Below are positions 36,457-45,252 of a stretch of 64,000 nt of DNA, in pieces. The notes under the pieces are model-generated. The model had not been told where the DNA came from. It searched no databases and was given only the letters and a program-made list of their open reading frames with translations. The stretch is from JAABRU01 sp050180235 (GTDB lineage: Bacteria; Desulfobacterota; Desulfobacteria; Desulfobacterales; Desulfococcaceae): assembly GCA_050180235.1 (NCBI GenBank), contig JBFXEJ010000008.1, forward strand, positions 1 through 64,000, read 5' to 3'. The position numbers and the translations under genes were made by a program. Every line of letters starts with the position of its first letter. Position 1 is the stretch's first letter.

Positions 36457-37554
36457 TTAATATACGGAAAGCGAAGACTGTGCATCAAAAATGTGCAGAT
36501 GTTTCAGGTTCAGGGCCATACTGAGGCGATCCCCTGCTTTGATCTGCTTCCGTCCGTCGCATCGGGCCACCATCTTTATACCCCTGATGTCCAGATGGAC
36601 ATTGGTTTCGCTGCCCAAAGGCTCCACGACTTCCGCAAGACCTTCCACCTTCCATTCATTGGGAAAGGGAGCGGTTCCGTCATCCGGGAAAATGTCTTCG
36701 GTGCGCAGCCCCATAATCACCTCTGTTCCATCCTCCAGTTTCATACCGGATTTTTCCGGAATCGGCAGTTGCAGTGCATCATTGAAGCGAAGGCCGATTC
36801 CCTTTTCCAAAGGATCAATGCGGGCCGGAACCAGGTTCATGGGAGGTGATCCGATAAAACCGGCCACAAAGGTGTTGACCGGATTCTGAAAAATTTCAAT
36901 GGGTTTTCCCACCTGCTCTATATATCCGTCCCGCATGACCACAATACGGTCTGCCAGAGTCATGGCCTCCACCTGATCATGGGTCACATATATGGTCGTG
37001 GTCTGGACTTTGCGGTGCAGACGTTTGATTTCAATGCGCATCTGGGTTCGCAGTTTGGCATCCAGATTGGAAAGTGGTTCGTCAAAAAGAAAAACCGAGG
37101 GATTGCGGACAATGGCCCGTCCCATAGCCACCCTCTGCCGCTGTCCTCCGGAAAGTTCATGGGGTTTGCGTCTGAGCAGTTCGGAGAGTTCCAGCATTTC
37201 CGCTGCCCTGTTCACTCTTTCTTCAATTTCCTTTTTGGGAATTTTGCGGATTTGCAGCCCAAAGGCCATATTTTTGTACACATTCATATGGGGATACAGG
37301 GCATAGTTCTGAAAAACCATTGCCGCATCCCGGTCTTTGGGGGCCACATCATTGACCAGCCGCTCTCCGATGAAAATTTCGCCCCCGGAGATCTGCTCCA
37401 GCCCGGCAACCATGCGCAGAGTTGTGGATTTTCCGCATCCGGAAGGCCCTACCAGAACAACAAATTCCTTTTCTGCAATATCCAGACTGATGCCATGCAC
37501 CACCCGGATTTTTCCATACTGTTTCACCACATTTTTCAGTCTGACGCTTGCCAT
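36457..37554 (-). CDS. ugpC: ABC transporter ATP-binding subunit, UgpC/MalK type
   Basis: 365 residues from MASVRLKNVVKQYG. This start is preferred over one 39 bases upstream because AAAGGAAAT precedes it. It has the Walker A GPSGCGKST, Q-loop VFQNYALYPHM, the signature LSGGQRQRVAMGRA, Walker B VFLFDEPLSNLD and the switch His in YVTHDQVEAM. A ~120-residue C-terminal OB-fold regulatory domain typical of carbohydrate importer ATPases (MGLRTEDIFPDD) follows. It is divergently oriented from ugpB and the rest of the importer genes, with ~245 bp between them. It would energise uptake of glycerol phosphate or a related solute by the UgpA/UgpE permeases. Confidence 0.93.
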   Translation of the reverse strand: MASVRLKNVVKQYGKIRVVHGISLDIAEKEFVVLVGPSGCGKSTTLRMVAGLEQISGGEIFIGERLVNDVAPKDRDAAMVFQNYALYPHMNVYKNMAFGLQIRKIPKKEIEERVNRAAEMLELSELLRRKPHELSGGQRQRVAMGRAIVRNPSVFLFDEPLSNLDAKLRTQMRIEIKRLHRKVQTTTIYVTHDQVEAMTLADRIVVMRDGYIEQVGKPIEIFQNPVNTFVAGFIGSPPMNLVPARIDPLEKGIGLRFNDALQLPIPEKSGMKLEDGTEVIMGLRTEDIFPDDGTAPFPNEWKVEGLAEVVEPLGSETNVHLDIRGIKMVARCDGRKQIKAGDRLSMALNLKHLHIFDAQSSLSVY

Positions 37555-37711
37555 ATATGTATTTCCTTTGATATGAGACTTGTTTGCTGTCAACTGTAAG
37601 CACCCCTCTCTCTGACAGTCTGCTTCCGGGTTCCGCAGGATTATATGCTTTTTTCAAAAATCATTTTTACGGTATTTCGTCAAGAATTCTTTTTCCCTTT
37701 TCAGATTCATC

Positions 37712-37740
37712 TTGACTCTCTTGAAGAGAAAAACTAAATT
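37712..37740 (+). promoter_or_regulatory. Candidate sigma-70 promoter for ugpB
   Basis: TTGACT (37712-37717), a 17-base spacer, then TAAATT (37735-37740), 60 bases before the ugpB start. The -35 is good and the -10 fair. Confidence 0.4.
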
Positions 37741-37799
37741 GACTTCTGTTTTTGGCAGTTTTTCTGAAACTCATTCAAACAGCAAAAGAGGAGGTATTC

Positions 37800-39131
37800 A
37801 TGAGCAGACAGAAACGGTTTTCGGTTCTTGCGGTTTCAGTTTTTGTGCTTTTCTGGGCAGTGCAGGCAATGGCGGCTCCGGTTGAGATTCACTGGTGGCA
37901 TGCCATGCGCGGCTCACGGGGAGAGGTGATTGACCAAATCGTCAAGGCATTCAATGATTCCCAGACAGAATACAAGGTTATTCCCGCTCTCAAGGGGGAA
38001 TATGACGAAGTGGTCAACGCGGGCATTGCTGCCCTTCGTGCCGGGAAACAGCCGCATATCCTCCAGGGCTTTGAGGTGGGAACCCAGACCATGATGATGT
38101 CGGGAGCAGTGTATCCGGTCTGGCAGTTGATGAAGGACAAGGGATACAATGTGGACTGGTCAGGTTATCTGCAGGCCGTGCTTTCCTACTATATGGACGC
38201 GGACGGAAACCTTATGTCCATGCCCTTCAACTCTTCCACCCCTGTTATGTTCTACAATGTGGATCTGTTCAAAAAAGCCGGAATTGAGCCACTTTCCAAA
38301 ACAGAGCCGGTTACATGGGATCAACTGGGTGAAATCACAGCCAAACTCGTCAAAGCAGGTGTGCCGGGCGGCATGGTGGCAGCCTGGCAGTCCTGGACTT
38401 TGGTGGAGAACTACAGTGCGATTCAAAACATGCCTTTTGCCAGCAAATTCAACGGATATGAAGGGCTGGACTGCGAACTGATGATTAACAATGAAAAACA
38501 GGTGAACCATATTGCCCGTCTCAAATCCTGGATGGATGACAAACGCTTTATTTACGGCGGTCAGAAATACCAGGGGCCCAAAGCCGAGTTCATGGCCCAG
38601 AACGTGGGTGTGTATCTTGACTCGGTCAGTGCGATTGCCGCTCTGCAGTCCTCGGTAAAGGATTTTAAATGGGATGTGGCACCGCTTCCTGTGGAATCCT
38701 GGATGAAAGAACCCCAGAACAGTATCATCGGCGGCGCTTCCCTCTGGGTGTTCAAAGGGCATAAAGACAAGGATTATGATGGCGTTGCTGCGTTCATGAA
38801 CCATCTGGCGCGCACAGATATGCAGATGCTCTGGCATAAGGAAACCGGGTATTTCCCCATCACCATGAAGGCTTATGAGCAACTGAAGACCGATGGATAT
38901 TATAAGGAATTTCCTTATCAGGAAGTCGGCATTCAGCAGTTGAACCGCCGGAATCCCACCAAGATTTCCCGTGGACTCCGCCTGGGATATTTCATTCAGA
39001 TCCGCAATATCATTGATGAGGAACTGGAACTGGTATGGAACGGCAGCAAAACAGCGCAGGCGGCAATGGACAGCGCAGTGACCCGGAGCAACCAGAAACT
39101 GCGGGAATTTGAAGCGACCTATAAAAAATAA
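37800..39131 (+). CDS. ugpB: Periplasmic glycerol-phosphate-binding protein UgpB-like
   Basis: 443 residues from MSRQKRFSVLAVS with AGAGGAGGTATTC upstream. Signal peptide of ~26 residues (VQAMAA). The mature protein matches the UgpB pattern strongly: IHWWHAMRG, GIAALRAGKQPHILQGFEVGT, PFNSSTPVMFYN, NSIIGGASLWVF, WHKETGYFPIT and GLRLGYFIQIRNIIDEELE. E. coli UgpB binds glycerol-3-phosphate and glycerophosphodiesters. The gene begins the plus-strand importer cluster but is separated from ugpA by 364 bp filled with MITE-like repeats. Confidence 0.93.
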   Translation: MSRQKRFSVLAVSVFVLFWAVQAMAAPVEIHWWHAMRGSRGEVIDQIVKAFNDSQTEYKVIPALKGEYDEVVNAGIAALRAGKQPHILQGFEVGTQTMMMSGAVYPVWQLMKDKGYNVDWSGYLQAVLSYYMDADGNLMSMPFNSSTPVMFYNVDLFKKAGIEPLSKTEPVTWDQLGEITAKLVKAGVPGGMVAAWQSWTLVENYSAIQNMPFASKFNGYEGLDCELMINNEKQVNHIARLKSWMDDKRFIYGGQKYQGPKAEFMAQNVGVYLDSVSAIAALQSSVKDFKWDVAPLPVESWMKEPQNSIIGGASLWVFKGHKDKDYDGVAAFMNHLARTDMQMLWHKETGYFPITMKAYEQLKTDGYYKEFPYQEVGIQQLNRRNPTKISRGLRLGYFIQIRNIIDEELELVWNGSKTAQAAMDSAVTRSNQKLREFEATYKK

Positions 39132-39228
39132 TGGCTGAAGGACGCTTCAGCAGTAGGGTGGGCATGTTTTTTTATGCCCACCGAATCTGTTAAAAGCGGG
39201 CAGCGCTCCGCGTTTGCCCGCCCTGCTT

Positions 39229-39331
39229 AGGTGATTTCTGAAAACAAATATACCGGTTCAGTTCACAGGCACAGGGCAAAAGCTGGAAGCTTTTGATACT
39301 TTGCTGGGATATTCTTTTCCGGAAATCACCT
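39229..39331. repeat. MITE family B, copy 3
   Basis: 103 bp, AGGTGATTTCTGAAAA to TTTTCCGGAAATCACCT, the best-preserved member with matching inverted ends. It is inserted between ugpB and ugpA, just after a GTAGGGTGGGCA/TGCCCACC palindrome (39154-39182). Confidence 0.7.
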
Positions 39332-39338
39332 TATTCTT

Positions 39339-39474
39339 ATACCAATTCTCCATTGACTTGATCCAATATTGCCGGTTTTTCCGCTGTTTCGTATGTGCAA
39401 AAAACCGCTCCGCTTAATTTTTGCACTCCTCCGGATCAGGTGCAGACTGTATCAGATCAATGGCGAATCGGTAT
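39339..39474. repeat. MITE-like element with 18-bp terminal inverted repeats (copy 4)
   Basis: Ends ATACCAATTCTCCATTGA (39339-39356) and TCAATGGCGAATCGGTAT (39457-39474). It encloses an inverted copy of the GTGCAAAAA palindrome (39395-39434) as in the copy at 4203-4340. It ends 21 bases before the ugpA start. Confidence 0.65.
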
Positions 39475-39495
39475 TACACGGATTTATTTGGAAAT

Positions 39496-40389
39496 ATGCT
39501 GAGAAAACGCTCTTATTTCACATCCAAAACTTTGCCCTATCTGCTGATACTGCCGCAGGTGCTGGTGACAGCCGCTTTTTTTTACTGGCCTGCGGTGCAG
39601 GGTCTGGCCCAGTCCTTTATGCGCAGTGATCCCTTTGGACTGCACAACCGCTTTATATGGTTTGAAAACTATACCACTTTGTTCAAAGATCCCCTGTACC
39701 TGAAATCCATAGGCATCACCCTGCTGTTCAGTGCATCCGCGGCTCTTCTTGCCATTGCTTTCGGGCTGTTTCTTGCGACTTTGGGAAACCGGATTCTGAA
39801 AATGAAAACCGTCATCCGCACCTTTCTGATCTGGCCCTATGCGGTTGCGCCAGCGATTTCCGGCATTCTGTGGCTTTTCCTGCTTCATCCCTCTTTCGGG
39901 GTGGTGGCCATTGCCATCAAAAAATGGCTTGGCATAAACTGGAATCCTGTGCTTCACGGCAACCATGCCCTGATTATGGTGATTCTGGCAAGCGCGTGGA
40001 AACAGATCAGTTATAATTTCGTTTTTTTCATGGCCGGTATGCAGGCCATTCCCAAATCCCTGATTGAGGCGGCGGCTATGGACGGAGCCGGGCCTTTCCG
40101 GAGATTCTGGAATATCACCCTTCCCCTGCTTTCGCCCACGCTTTTTTTCGTCATGGTCATGAATATCATTTTCTCTTTTTTTGAAACCTTCGGTGTTATC
40201 CACACTGTGACACAGGGCGGGCCCGGCGGTGCTACCAATATTCTGGTCTACAAAGTGTATCAGGACGGATTCATCGGCCTGAACCTGGGTGCGTCTTCGG
40301 CCCAGTCCATTGTCCTGATGGTTCTCATCATCACCATTACCCTTCTTCAGTTCCGGTACGTGGAAAAGAAAGTGCAATATACAGGATAA
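39496..40389 (+). CDS. ugpA: ABC transporter permease UgpA-like
   Basis: 297 residues from MLRKRSYFTSKTLPYLLILP. This ATG is chosen because the longer frame would translate the MITE end, and a short GGA lies upstream. About six transmembrane segments. The conserved EAA loop is present as EAAAMDGAGPFRRFWNITLP near residues 196-215. The C-terminal region GGPGGATNILVYKVYQDGF is typical of the sugar/glycerol-phosphate permease family. It pairs with UgpE encoded four bases downstream. The leader is unusual in that a repeat ends 21 bases before the start, so transcription from the ugpB promoter must cross two MITEs. Confidence 0.9.
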   Translation: MLRKRSYFTSKTLPYLLILPQVLVTAAFFYWPAVQGLAQSFMRSDPFGLHNRFIWFENYTTLFKDPLYLKSIGITLLFSASAALLAIAFGLFLATLGNRILKMKTVIRTFLIWPYAVAPAISGILWLFLLHPSFGVVAIAIKKWLGINWNPVLHGNHALIMVILASAWKQISYNFVFFMAGMQAIPKSLIEAAAMDGAGPFRRFWNITLPLLSPTLFFVMVMNIIFSFFETFGVIHTVTQGGPGGATNILVYKVYQDGFIGLNLGASSAQSIVLMVLIITITLLQFRYVEKKVQYTG

Positions 40390-40393
40390 TCAA

Positions 40394-41314
40394 ATGGTTG
40401 AAAAAACACCCTTTCTGGATACTCTGACCTATGTTTTTCTGATGCTCGGCATTGTGACTGTCTGCTTTCCCATTCTCTATACTGTGGTCGCAGCCACTCT
40501 GCCCCTTGAGGAGGTTTCCAAAGTGCCCATGCCCCTGATTCCCGGCACGCAGTTTATCGAAAATGTGAAAACCGCATGGGAAAAAGGCAGTCTGGGAAAT
40601 CAGTTGTTCAATTCCTTTGTCATGGCATCCGGCATTACCTTTGGCAAGATCATCGTGTCCCTGCTGGGGGCCTTTTCCATTGTATATTTTGATTACCGTT
40701 TCCGCACAGCCGCGTTTGTCACAGTGTTCTGCACCCTGATGCTTCCCGTGGAAGTGCGCATACTGCCGACCTATGAAATGGCGGCCAATCTTTTCGGCCC
40801 TCTGCAGCATGTCTGGGATGCCCTGCATCTGAACAGCGCAGCCGCATGGGTGGCAGGACATGAAGTGGAAGTGAAACTGGAATGGAGTCTGCTGGACAGT
40901 TATACCGGCCTGATTCTGCCACTGGTGGCCTCGGCCACCTGCACCTTTCTTTTCCGCCAGTTCTTTCTGACCGTGCCGGAAGAACTGTGCGAAGCAGCAA
41001 AAATGGACGGAGCCTCTCCCATGATGTTTTTCCGGAAAATCCTGCTGCCCCTGTCCAAAACCAATATTGCGGCCCTGGTGGTGATTGAATTTGTCTATGG
41101 ATGGAACCAGTATCTCTGGCCCCTGCTGATTACCACTGATCCGAAAATGACCACAGCGGTCATTGGACTGAAAAACCTTATCCCTTCCCCGGAAGACCCG
41201 CCGGACTGGCATATTGCCATGGCCGGTGCGCTCATTGTCATGCTGCCGCCTGTTCTCGTGGTGCTGTTCATGCAGCGGTGGTTTGTCAAAGGTCTGGTGG
41301 AAAAAGAGAAATAG
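40394..41314 (+). CDS. ugpE: ABC transporter permease UgpE-like
   Basis: 306 residues with six predicted membrane segments. The first is at ~13-37 (VFLMLGIVTVCFPILYTVVA). The EAA loop (CEAAKMDGASPMMFFRKILL) lies near residues 198-217. A ~45-residue hydrophilic insert follows LPTYEMAANLFGPLQ. It starts four bases after the ugpA stop and ends five bases before the dehydrogenase gene, so expression is tightly linked. It forms the import channel with UgpA. Confidence 0.92.
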   Translation: MVEKTPFLDTLTYVFLMLGIVTVCFPILYTVVAATLPLEEVSKVPMPLIPGTQFIENVKTAWEKGSLGNQLFNSFVMASGITFGKIIVSLLGAFSIVYFDYRFRTAAFVTVFCTLMLPVEVRILPTYEMAANLFGPLQHVWDALHLNSAAAWVAGHEVEVKLEWSLLDSYTGLILPLVASATCTFLFRQFFLTVPEELCEAAKMDGASPMMFFRKILLPLSKTNIAALVVIEFVYGWNQYLWPLLITTDPKMTTAVIGLKNLIPSPEDPPDWHIAMAGALIVMLPPVLVVLFMQRWFVKGLVEKEK

Positions 41315-41319
41315 GATTT

Positions 41320-42645
41320 ATGAAAAACAAAGCATATATTGTTGATCCGCAGCAGTGCCTTGATCTTTGCACCTGCGGGAAAAAACATCCTGTGCCCGAA
41401 ACCCTGATGTACGCAGGCGAAGATGCCTTTGCTGTTCTTGCCTTTGACTGTGCGAAAACCGTGCGCCGGGAACGGGTGCTGGTCATAGAGGATGAAAACA
41501 CCCATGAGGCAGCAGGCCGTGAGGTGACAGCGGCTCTGAGAAAAAATGCGGTTGCATACAAAAATATCATCCTGCCGGGTGATATTGAACTTACGGATGA
41601 ACTGGCCGGGCGGATTTTTGCAGACAGTGACGGATTTGCCCTTATTATCGCTGTGGGAGCCGGAACCATCAATGATTTGGGAAAAACTGTCTCCACCCGG
41701 CGGAAAATTCCCTATTGGACAGTTCCCACCGCCCCGTCCATGAACGGTTATACCTCTTCCATAGCGGCCATCAAAGTCCGGGGCGTCAAACGCACCCTTC
41801 CGGCAGTGCCGCCCCGCTTTGTGTATGCAAATCCGCGGGTCATCCGCAGCGCTCCCCTTAAACTCTGTCAGTCCGGATTCTGCGATTTGCTGGCCAAATC
41901 GGTTTCCGATACCGACTGGCAGACTGAATCCCTGCTTTTCAGCGGCTCCTACTGCTCTCTTTCCTCGTCTGTCGTGGGAGAATCCGAACATCTGTACCTC
42001 CTGCATCCGGATAAAATCCGGAACGGGGACGGGGAAACCCTCAATGCCCTGTTCAAAGGACTGCTGATCTCCGGCGCGGCCATGACTCTGGCCGGTTCCA
42101 GCGCGCCTGCATCAGGCGGAGAGCATCTGCTTTCCCATTTCTGGGACATGCGGGAATCCATTACCGGCAGAAAACCTGAACTGCACGGACTCCAGGTGGG
42201 CGCGGGTGTGATTCTTTCGGCTATGTGCTATGAGAAACTTGCTGCAATGGAATCATGGGATTTGCAAAAAAGGGCGGAAGACTCTTTTCAGGCCGATCTG
42301 GACCGGATTCCTCTGATCTGGGGAAAATACGCGGAGGAAGTCCGGAAACGCTTTTTGCAGAAAAAGGAATATCTGATGAAATTCGATACCCTGCTGCCGG
42401 AAAACCGGACAGGGCTGCAGGAACTTTTCAGAAAAGTGCGGAAAGCGGGATTTTTTCTGGATCTGATCCGGAGCACAGGTTTTGGCATGAAACTGAGGGA
42501 CCTGAATCTTACTGAAGAGGAATTCCGGCTGGCCGCACTGAATGCCCGCGCCATCAGGGAGCGGATTACGGTTCTCGACATTGCTGCCCGCGCGGGTATA
42601 TTGGAAGCGGCAGGAGAAGAAACTCTGGAACTGCTTAATCGATGA
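41320..42645 (+). CDS. Glycerol-1-phosphate dehydrogenase (AraM/EgsA family)
   Basis: 441 residues from MKNKAYIVDPQQCLDLCTCG. It belongs to the iron-alcohol-dehydrogenase/dehydroquinate-synthase fold. A nucleotide-binding segment (AVGAGTINDLGKTVSTR) is followed by WTVPTAPSMNGYTSSIAAI. The metal ligands expected for glycerol-1-phosphate dehydrogenase are visible as Asp in GFCDLLAK, His in GGEHLLSHFW and His in LHGLQVGAG. Family members interconvert dihydroxyacetone phosphate and sn-glycerol-1-phosphate with NAD(P)H. In the Ugp cluster the enzyme would most simply oxidise imported glycerol-1-phosphate to dihydroxyacetone phosphate (inference). AraM in Bacillus instead makes glycerol-1-phosphate for an ether lipid. 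It starts five bases after the ugpE stop. Confidence 0.88.
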   Translation: MKNKAYIVDPQQCLDLCTCGKKHPVPETLMYAGEDAFAVLAFDCAKTVRRERVLVIEDENTHEAAGREVTAALRKNAVAYKNIILPGDIELTDELAGRIFADSDGFALIIAVGAGTINDLGKTVSTRRKIPYWTVPTAPSMNGYTSSIAAIKVRGVKRTLPAVPPRFVYANPRVIRSAPLKLCQSGFCDLLAKSVSDTDWQTESLLFSGSYCSLSSSVVGESEHLYLLHPDKIRNGDGETLNALFKGLLISGAAMTLAGSSAPASGGEHLLSHFWDMRESITGRKPELHGLQVGAGVILSAMCYEKLAAMESWDLQKRAEDSFQADLDRIPLIWGKYAEEVRKRFLQKKEYLMKFDTLLPENRTGLQELFRKVRKAGFFLDLIRSTGFGMKLRDLNLTEEEFRLAALNARAIRERITVLDIAARAGILEAAGEETLELLNR

Positions 42646-42690
42646 GAATACGTTTCTTCTCTCTGCCTATGGAGGAAACGGAATTTTAAA

Positions 42691-43053
42691 TTATGCGCTG
42701 CAATCCAACTGATCCCGCAGCCAGTTTCTGACATCCCCCTCAATAGAAAAAACTCCTTTGTTATGCCCCACAGATTTCATAAATTTCTCTTCCAGATCCC
42801 TGGGCATATCAATTTTTGCCAGTTCTCTGGCTTCCTCGGAATTCCGGCGGATAAAATATATCACCGGATTTTTTTTCCAGGTGTTTACCACAAAATAATG
42901 CGCCGTATCGTTTTTTGAGCGGATGACATAATTGCTTCTCGCCCAGTTGCATCCCCATTCCAGATAAAGCCTGACTGCTTCCTCCGGAGTCATGTCCCAG
43001 TCTATGTTATTCAAAAGATTTCTGTTTTTTCTGATGTCTTCCAGATTCATCAT
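42691..43053 (-). CDS. Small conserved protein of the DVU0772 type
   Basis: 120 residues from MMNLEDIRKNRNLLNNIDWD. The start is set by AGGAGG eight bases upstream. The pattern DWDMTPEEAVRLYLEWG, then NYVIRSKNDTAHYFVVNTW, then KGVFSIEGDVRNWL matches, from memory, a small family conserved in sulfate-reducing delta-proteobacteria (DVU0772 family). No signal peptide, no catalytic motif. The function is unknown. It is convergent with the dehydrogenase gene, 45 bp away. Confidence 0.75.
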   Translation of the reverse strand: MMNLEDIRKNRNLLNNIDWDMTPEEAVRLYLEWGCNWARSNYVIRSKNDTAHYFVVNTWKKNPVIYFIRRNSEEARELAKIDMPRDLEEKFMKSVGHNKGVFSIEGDVRNWLRDQLDCSA

Positions 43054-43595
43054 GGATATGGCCTCCTGCTTTCGGGTATGACAATCTGCCGGCAGCCGGC
43101 AGTCTGTGTCCTGTGATTGTGAATTATGACTGTTTATGAGACTATAATACCGGCTGCTGCGTGTTTCAAGAGTCAAAATAATTTTTTTGAAAAAAAATAT
43201 TTTTTGGATTTATAAATATAATTCGTTATTAAGAATAAATTTAAGACAGACTTATGAGAATATACAAAAAAACAGAATCCGGTTTTTTGCACAGTACAGA
43301 GTTTTCTTCTTATCAGAATCCGGATAAAATGTTACATAGTTCTACTGATAAGCAGGGTTCCATAAATTTTCGGGTATAAAATTTTCTCCCCTCCCTTGAG
43401 GGAGGGGCAGGGGGAGGGTGAATCCCGTTTTTTTTATGCCCGAAAACTTTCGTTGCCCTACTTAAAGTTTGTCCCCCAGCCGGGCCGATATTTCAAAACA
43501 GAAAGAAAAAGAAACTCCTCTGTGTCCTCTGTGAAAATCTCTGTGCTATCTGTGGGAAAGGACAAAAGATTTGAGACTGTCTGCAAAGGAAAAAA
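43054..43595. other. AT-rich intergenic region with two dispersed repeats
   Basis: 43170-43380 is strongly AT-rich and could hold promoters for both neighbours, but none is clear-cut. 43383-43424 is an inverted copy of the GGGAGGGG repeat also found at 25527-25563. 43513-43560 carries the CTCTGTGTCCTCTGTG repeat related to 4430-4480. No gene is supported. Confidence 0.45.
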
Positions 43596-44105
43596 ATGGA
43601 TATATTTGAACTGCCCTGGGGAAGCCCCGTTCAATGGCGGGAGATAAATGAAACCATTGACTTTATGACAGACCTGTACCGGACCGAACTGGCAGAGGCC
43701 ATGACTCTGGCGCGGGATGCGGAAAAACTGCTGGAATCCCTTTTTCCGCTCATGGATGAACTCTGTGCGGTCGCGTGTCCCTCATGCCGGGAACCCTGCT
43801 GCCGGGTGGCACGGCTCTGGTTCAATTTTCCGGATCTGCTTTTTCTGCATCTGAGCGGTCAGAATATCGCAGAAGGCCAGCCCCACAAAGAATTTCATCT
43901 CCACTGCCGTTATCTGGGAGATTGCGGATGCACCCTGCCCCGCATAGAACGCCCCTGGATCTGCACCTGGTATCTCTGTCCTCCCCAGACCTCCCTGCTG
44001 CGGAAAAAAGGAAAGTCTGTCAAAAACCGTGTGGATCAGATTTTCACGCAAATCAAAGAAAAACGCAAAGCAATGGAAGATGAGTTTATCCGGGTGATTT
44101 CCTGA
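43596..44105 (+). CDS. Cys-rich protein, YkgJ-like
   Basis: 169 residues. Cys occurs in CAVACPSCREPCC (~54-66) and HCRYLGDCGCTLPRIERPWIC (~102-122), with a last Cys in WYLCPP. The spacing resembles the Fe/Zn-binding YkgJ-type cluster proteins, though the match is by eye only. A helical N-terminus (~15-50) and a basic helical C-terminus (~135-165) flank the Cys region. No signal peptide, so it is probably cytoplasmic. AAAGGAAAAA precedes the start. Function unknown. Confidence 0.75.
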   Translation: MDIFELPWGSPVQWREINETIDFMTDLYRTELAEAMTLARDAEKLLESLFPLMDELCAVACPSCREPCCRVARLWFNFPDLLFLHLSGQNIAEGQPHKEFHLHCRYLGDCGCTLPRIERPWICTWYLCPPQTSLLRKKGKSVKNRVDQIFTQIKEKRKAMEDEFIRVIS

Positions 44106-44166
44106 CAGATGAGGCAAAAACAGGGTAAAGGGGCAGTGGTGCTCCTTTACCATCCATCAAAAAAAG

Positions 44167-44994
44167 GGTAGTGCTACACAAGTAATGCTGTTATAATATT
44201 TAATCTTTACATATATATATACCTGTATTATTATTTCCGGAATTATTAACAATCAGAACCTTAAATGAAAGGAGCATTTATGAACTGCCCGAACTGTAAT
44301 TCCGGTAATATCAAAAAAAACGGTCATATACATAACGGTAAACAGAATTACCGCTGCAAAGACTGCTTCAGGCAGTTTGTAAACAACCCGGAGAAAAAAA
44401 CCGTTTCTGATTTTGAGAAAAATATCATTCTAAAACTGCTGATTGAACGTATTCCGCTGAGAGGAATCTGCCGTGTAATGAATGTTTCTCTCACATGGCT
44501 TCTTCTGTTTTTTCGCCGGGTCACTGATGAAATTCCAAAAGATTCCGGAATTATAAATCCTGTAAAAGGCAGACTGATCCCTGAAATGGATGAAATGTGG
44601 AGTTTTGCCGGTAAAAAGAAAAAGCAGAAGTGGATATGGCTCGCGATTGACAGGGAATCGGGGCTGATCGCAGGGTTTCATGCAGGAAACCTGACCCGTA
44701 ACGATGCGAAAAAACTGTGGAAATCCCTGCCGGGTGTTTACCGTCAGTGTGCAGTCTGTTATTCCGGTTTTTGGGAAGCATACAGGAAGGTTATCCCTGA
44801 AAGCAGACACCGGGCCGCCGGGAAGGAAACAGGGCAGACAAATCATATTGAAAGATTCAACTGCACACTCCGTCAGCGCGTTTCGCGACTTGTCAGAAAG
44901 GCACTTTCTTTCTCCAAAAATGAAGACAGTCATATCCGTTCAATACGTTATTTTATTTGGAAATTCAATTCAGCATTACTTGTGTAGCACTACC
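44167..44994 (+). mobile_element. IS1-family insertion sequence
   Basis: 828 bp bounded by perfect inverted repeats: GGTAGTGCTACACAAGTAATGCTG at the left end and its exact complement at the right end. It contains one transposase gene. The 8 bp on either side (AAAAAAAG and CGCTTCCG) do not match, so no target duplication is left. Confidence 0.88.
44280..44987 (+). CDS. IS1-family transposase (single frame)
   Basis: 235 residues from MNCPNCNSGN; AAAGGAGCATTT supports this start over one 15 bases upstream. The N-terminal zinc ribbon (CPNC...CKDC) and helix-turn-helix (~45-80, IPLRGICRVMNVSLTWLL) correspond to InsA. The C-terminal part has the DDE-type segments MDEMWSFAGKKKKQKWIWLA and HIERFNCTLRQRVSRLVRKA, corresponding to InsB. 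Unlike classical IS1, no frameshift is needed. The stop codon lies inside the right inverted repeat. The gene looks intact. Confidence 0.9.
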   Translation: MNCPNCNSGNIKKNGHIHNGKQNYRCKDCFRQFVNNPEKKTVSDFEKNIILKLLIERIPLRGICRVMNVSLTWLLLFFRRVTDEIPKDSGIINPVKGRLIPEMDEMWSFAGKKKKQKWIWLAIDRESGLIAGFHAGNLTRNDAKKLWKSLPGVYRQCAVCYSGFWEAYRKVIPESRHRAAGKETGQTNHIERFNCTLRQRVSRLVRKALSFSKNEDSHIRSIRYFIWKFNSALLV

Positions 44995-45252
44995 CGCTTC
45001 CGCAAAAGGCGAATTCAAAAGAAGAAATATTGAATCTTATTCATGAACGCCATATACGTAGAAAATATGATATTGACAGATTCAGCTAACATGACAAAGT
45101 AAAATTACAGAGCAGGAATGATTCAGTTTATGGAAAAAGCTCAGCCGATGCTCATCAGAGAAATAATGGACATACTTGAAGCTGTAATTGCCTGATTGAT
45201 TACAGATTGATCATTCTGCGCAGCAGGTATCAATTTTTTGCAACAAAAATTG
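44995..45252 (+). other. Decayed sequence with a possible 25-codon gene remnant
   Basis: 45119-45196 encodes MIQFMEKAQPMLIREIMDIL followed by a few residues and a stop, after a broken frame reading NLIHERHIRRKYDID (45035-45090). They may be fragments of a coding region damaged when the IS and MITE arrived. Nothing larger is supported. Confidence 0.3.
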
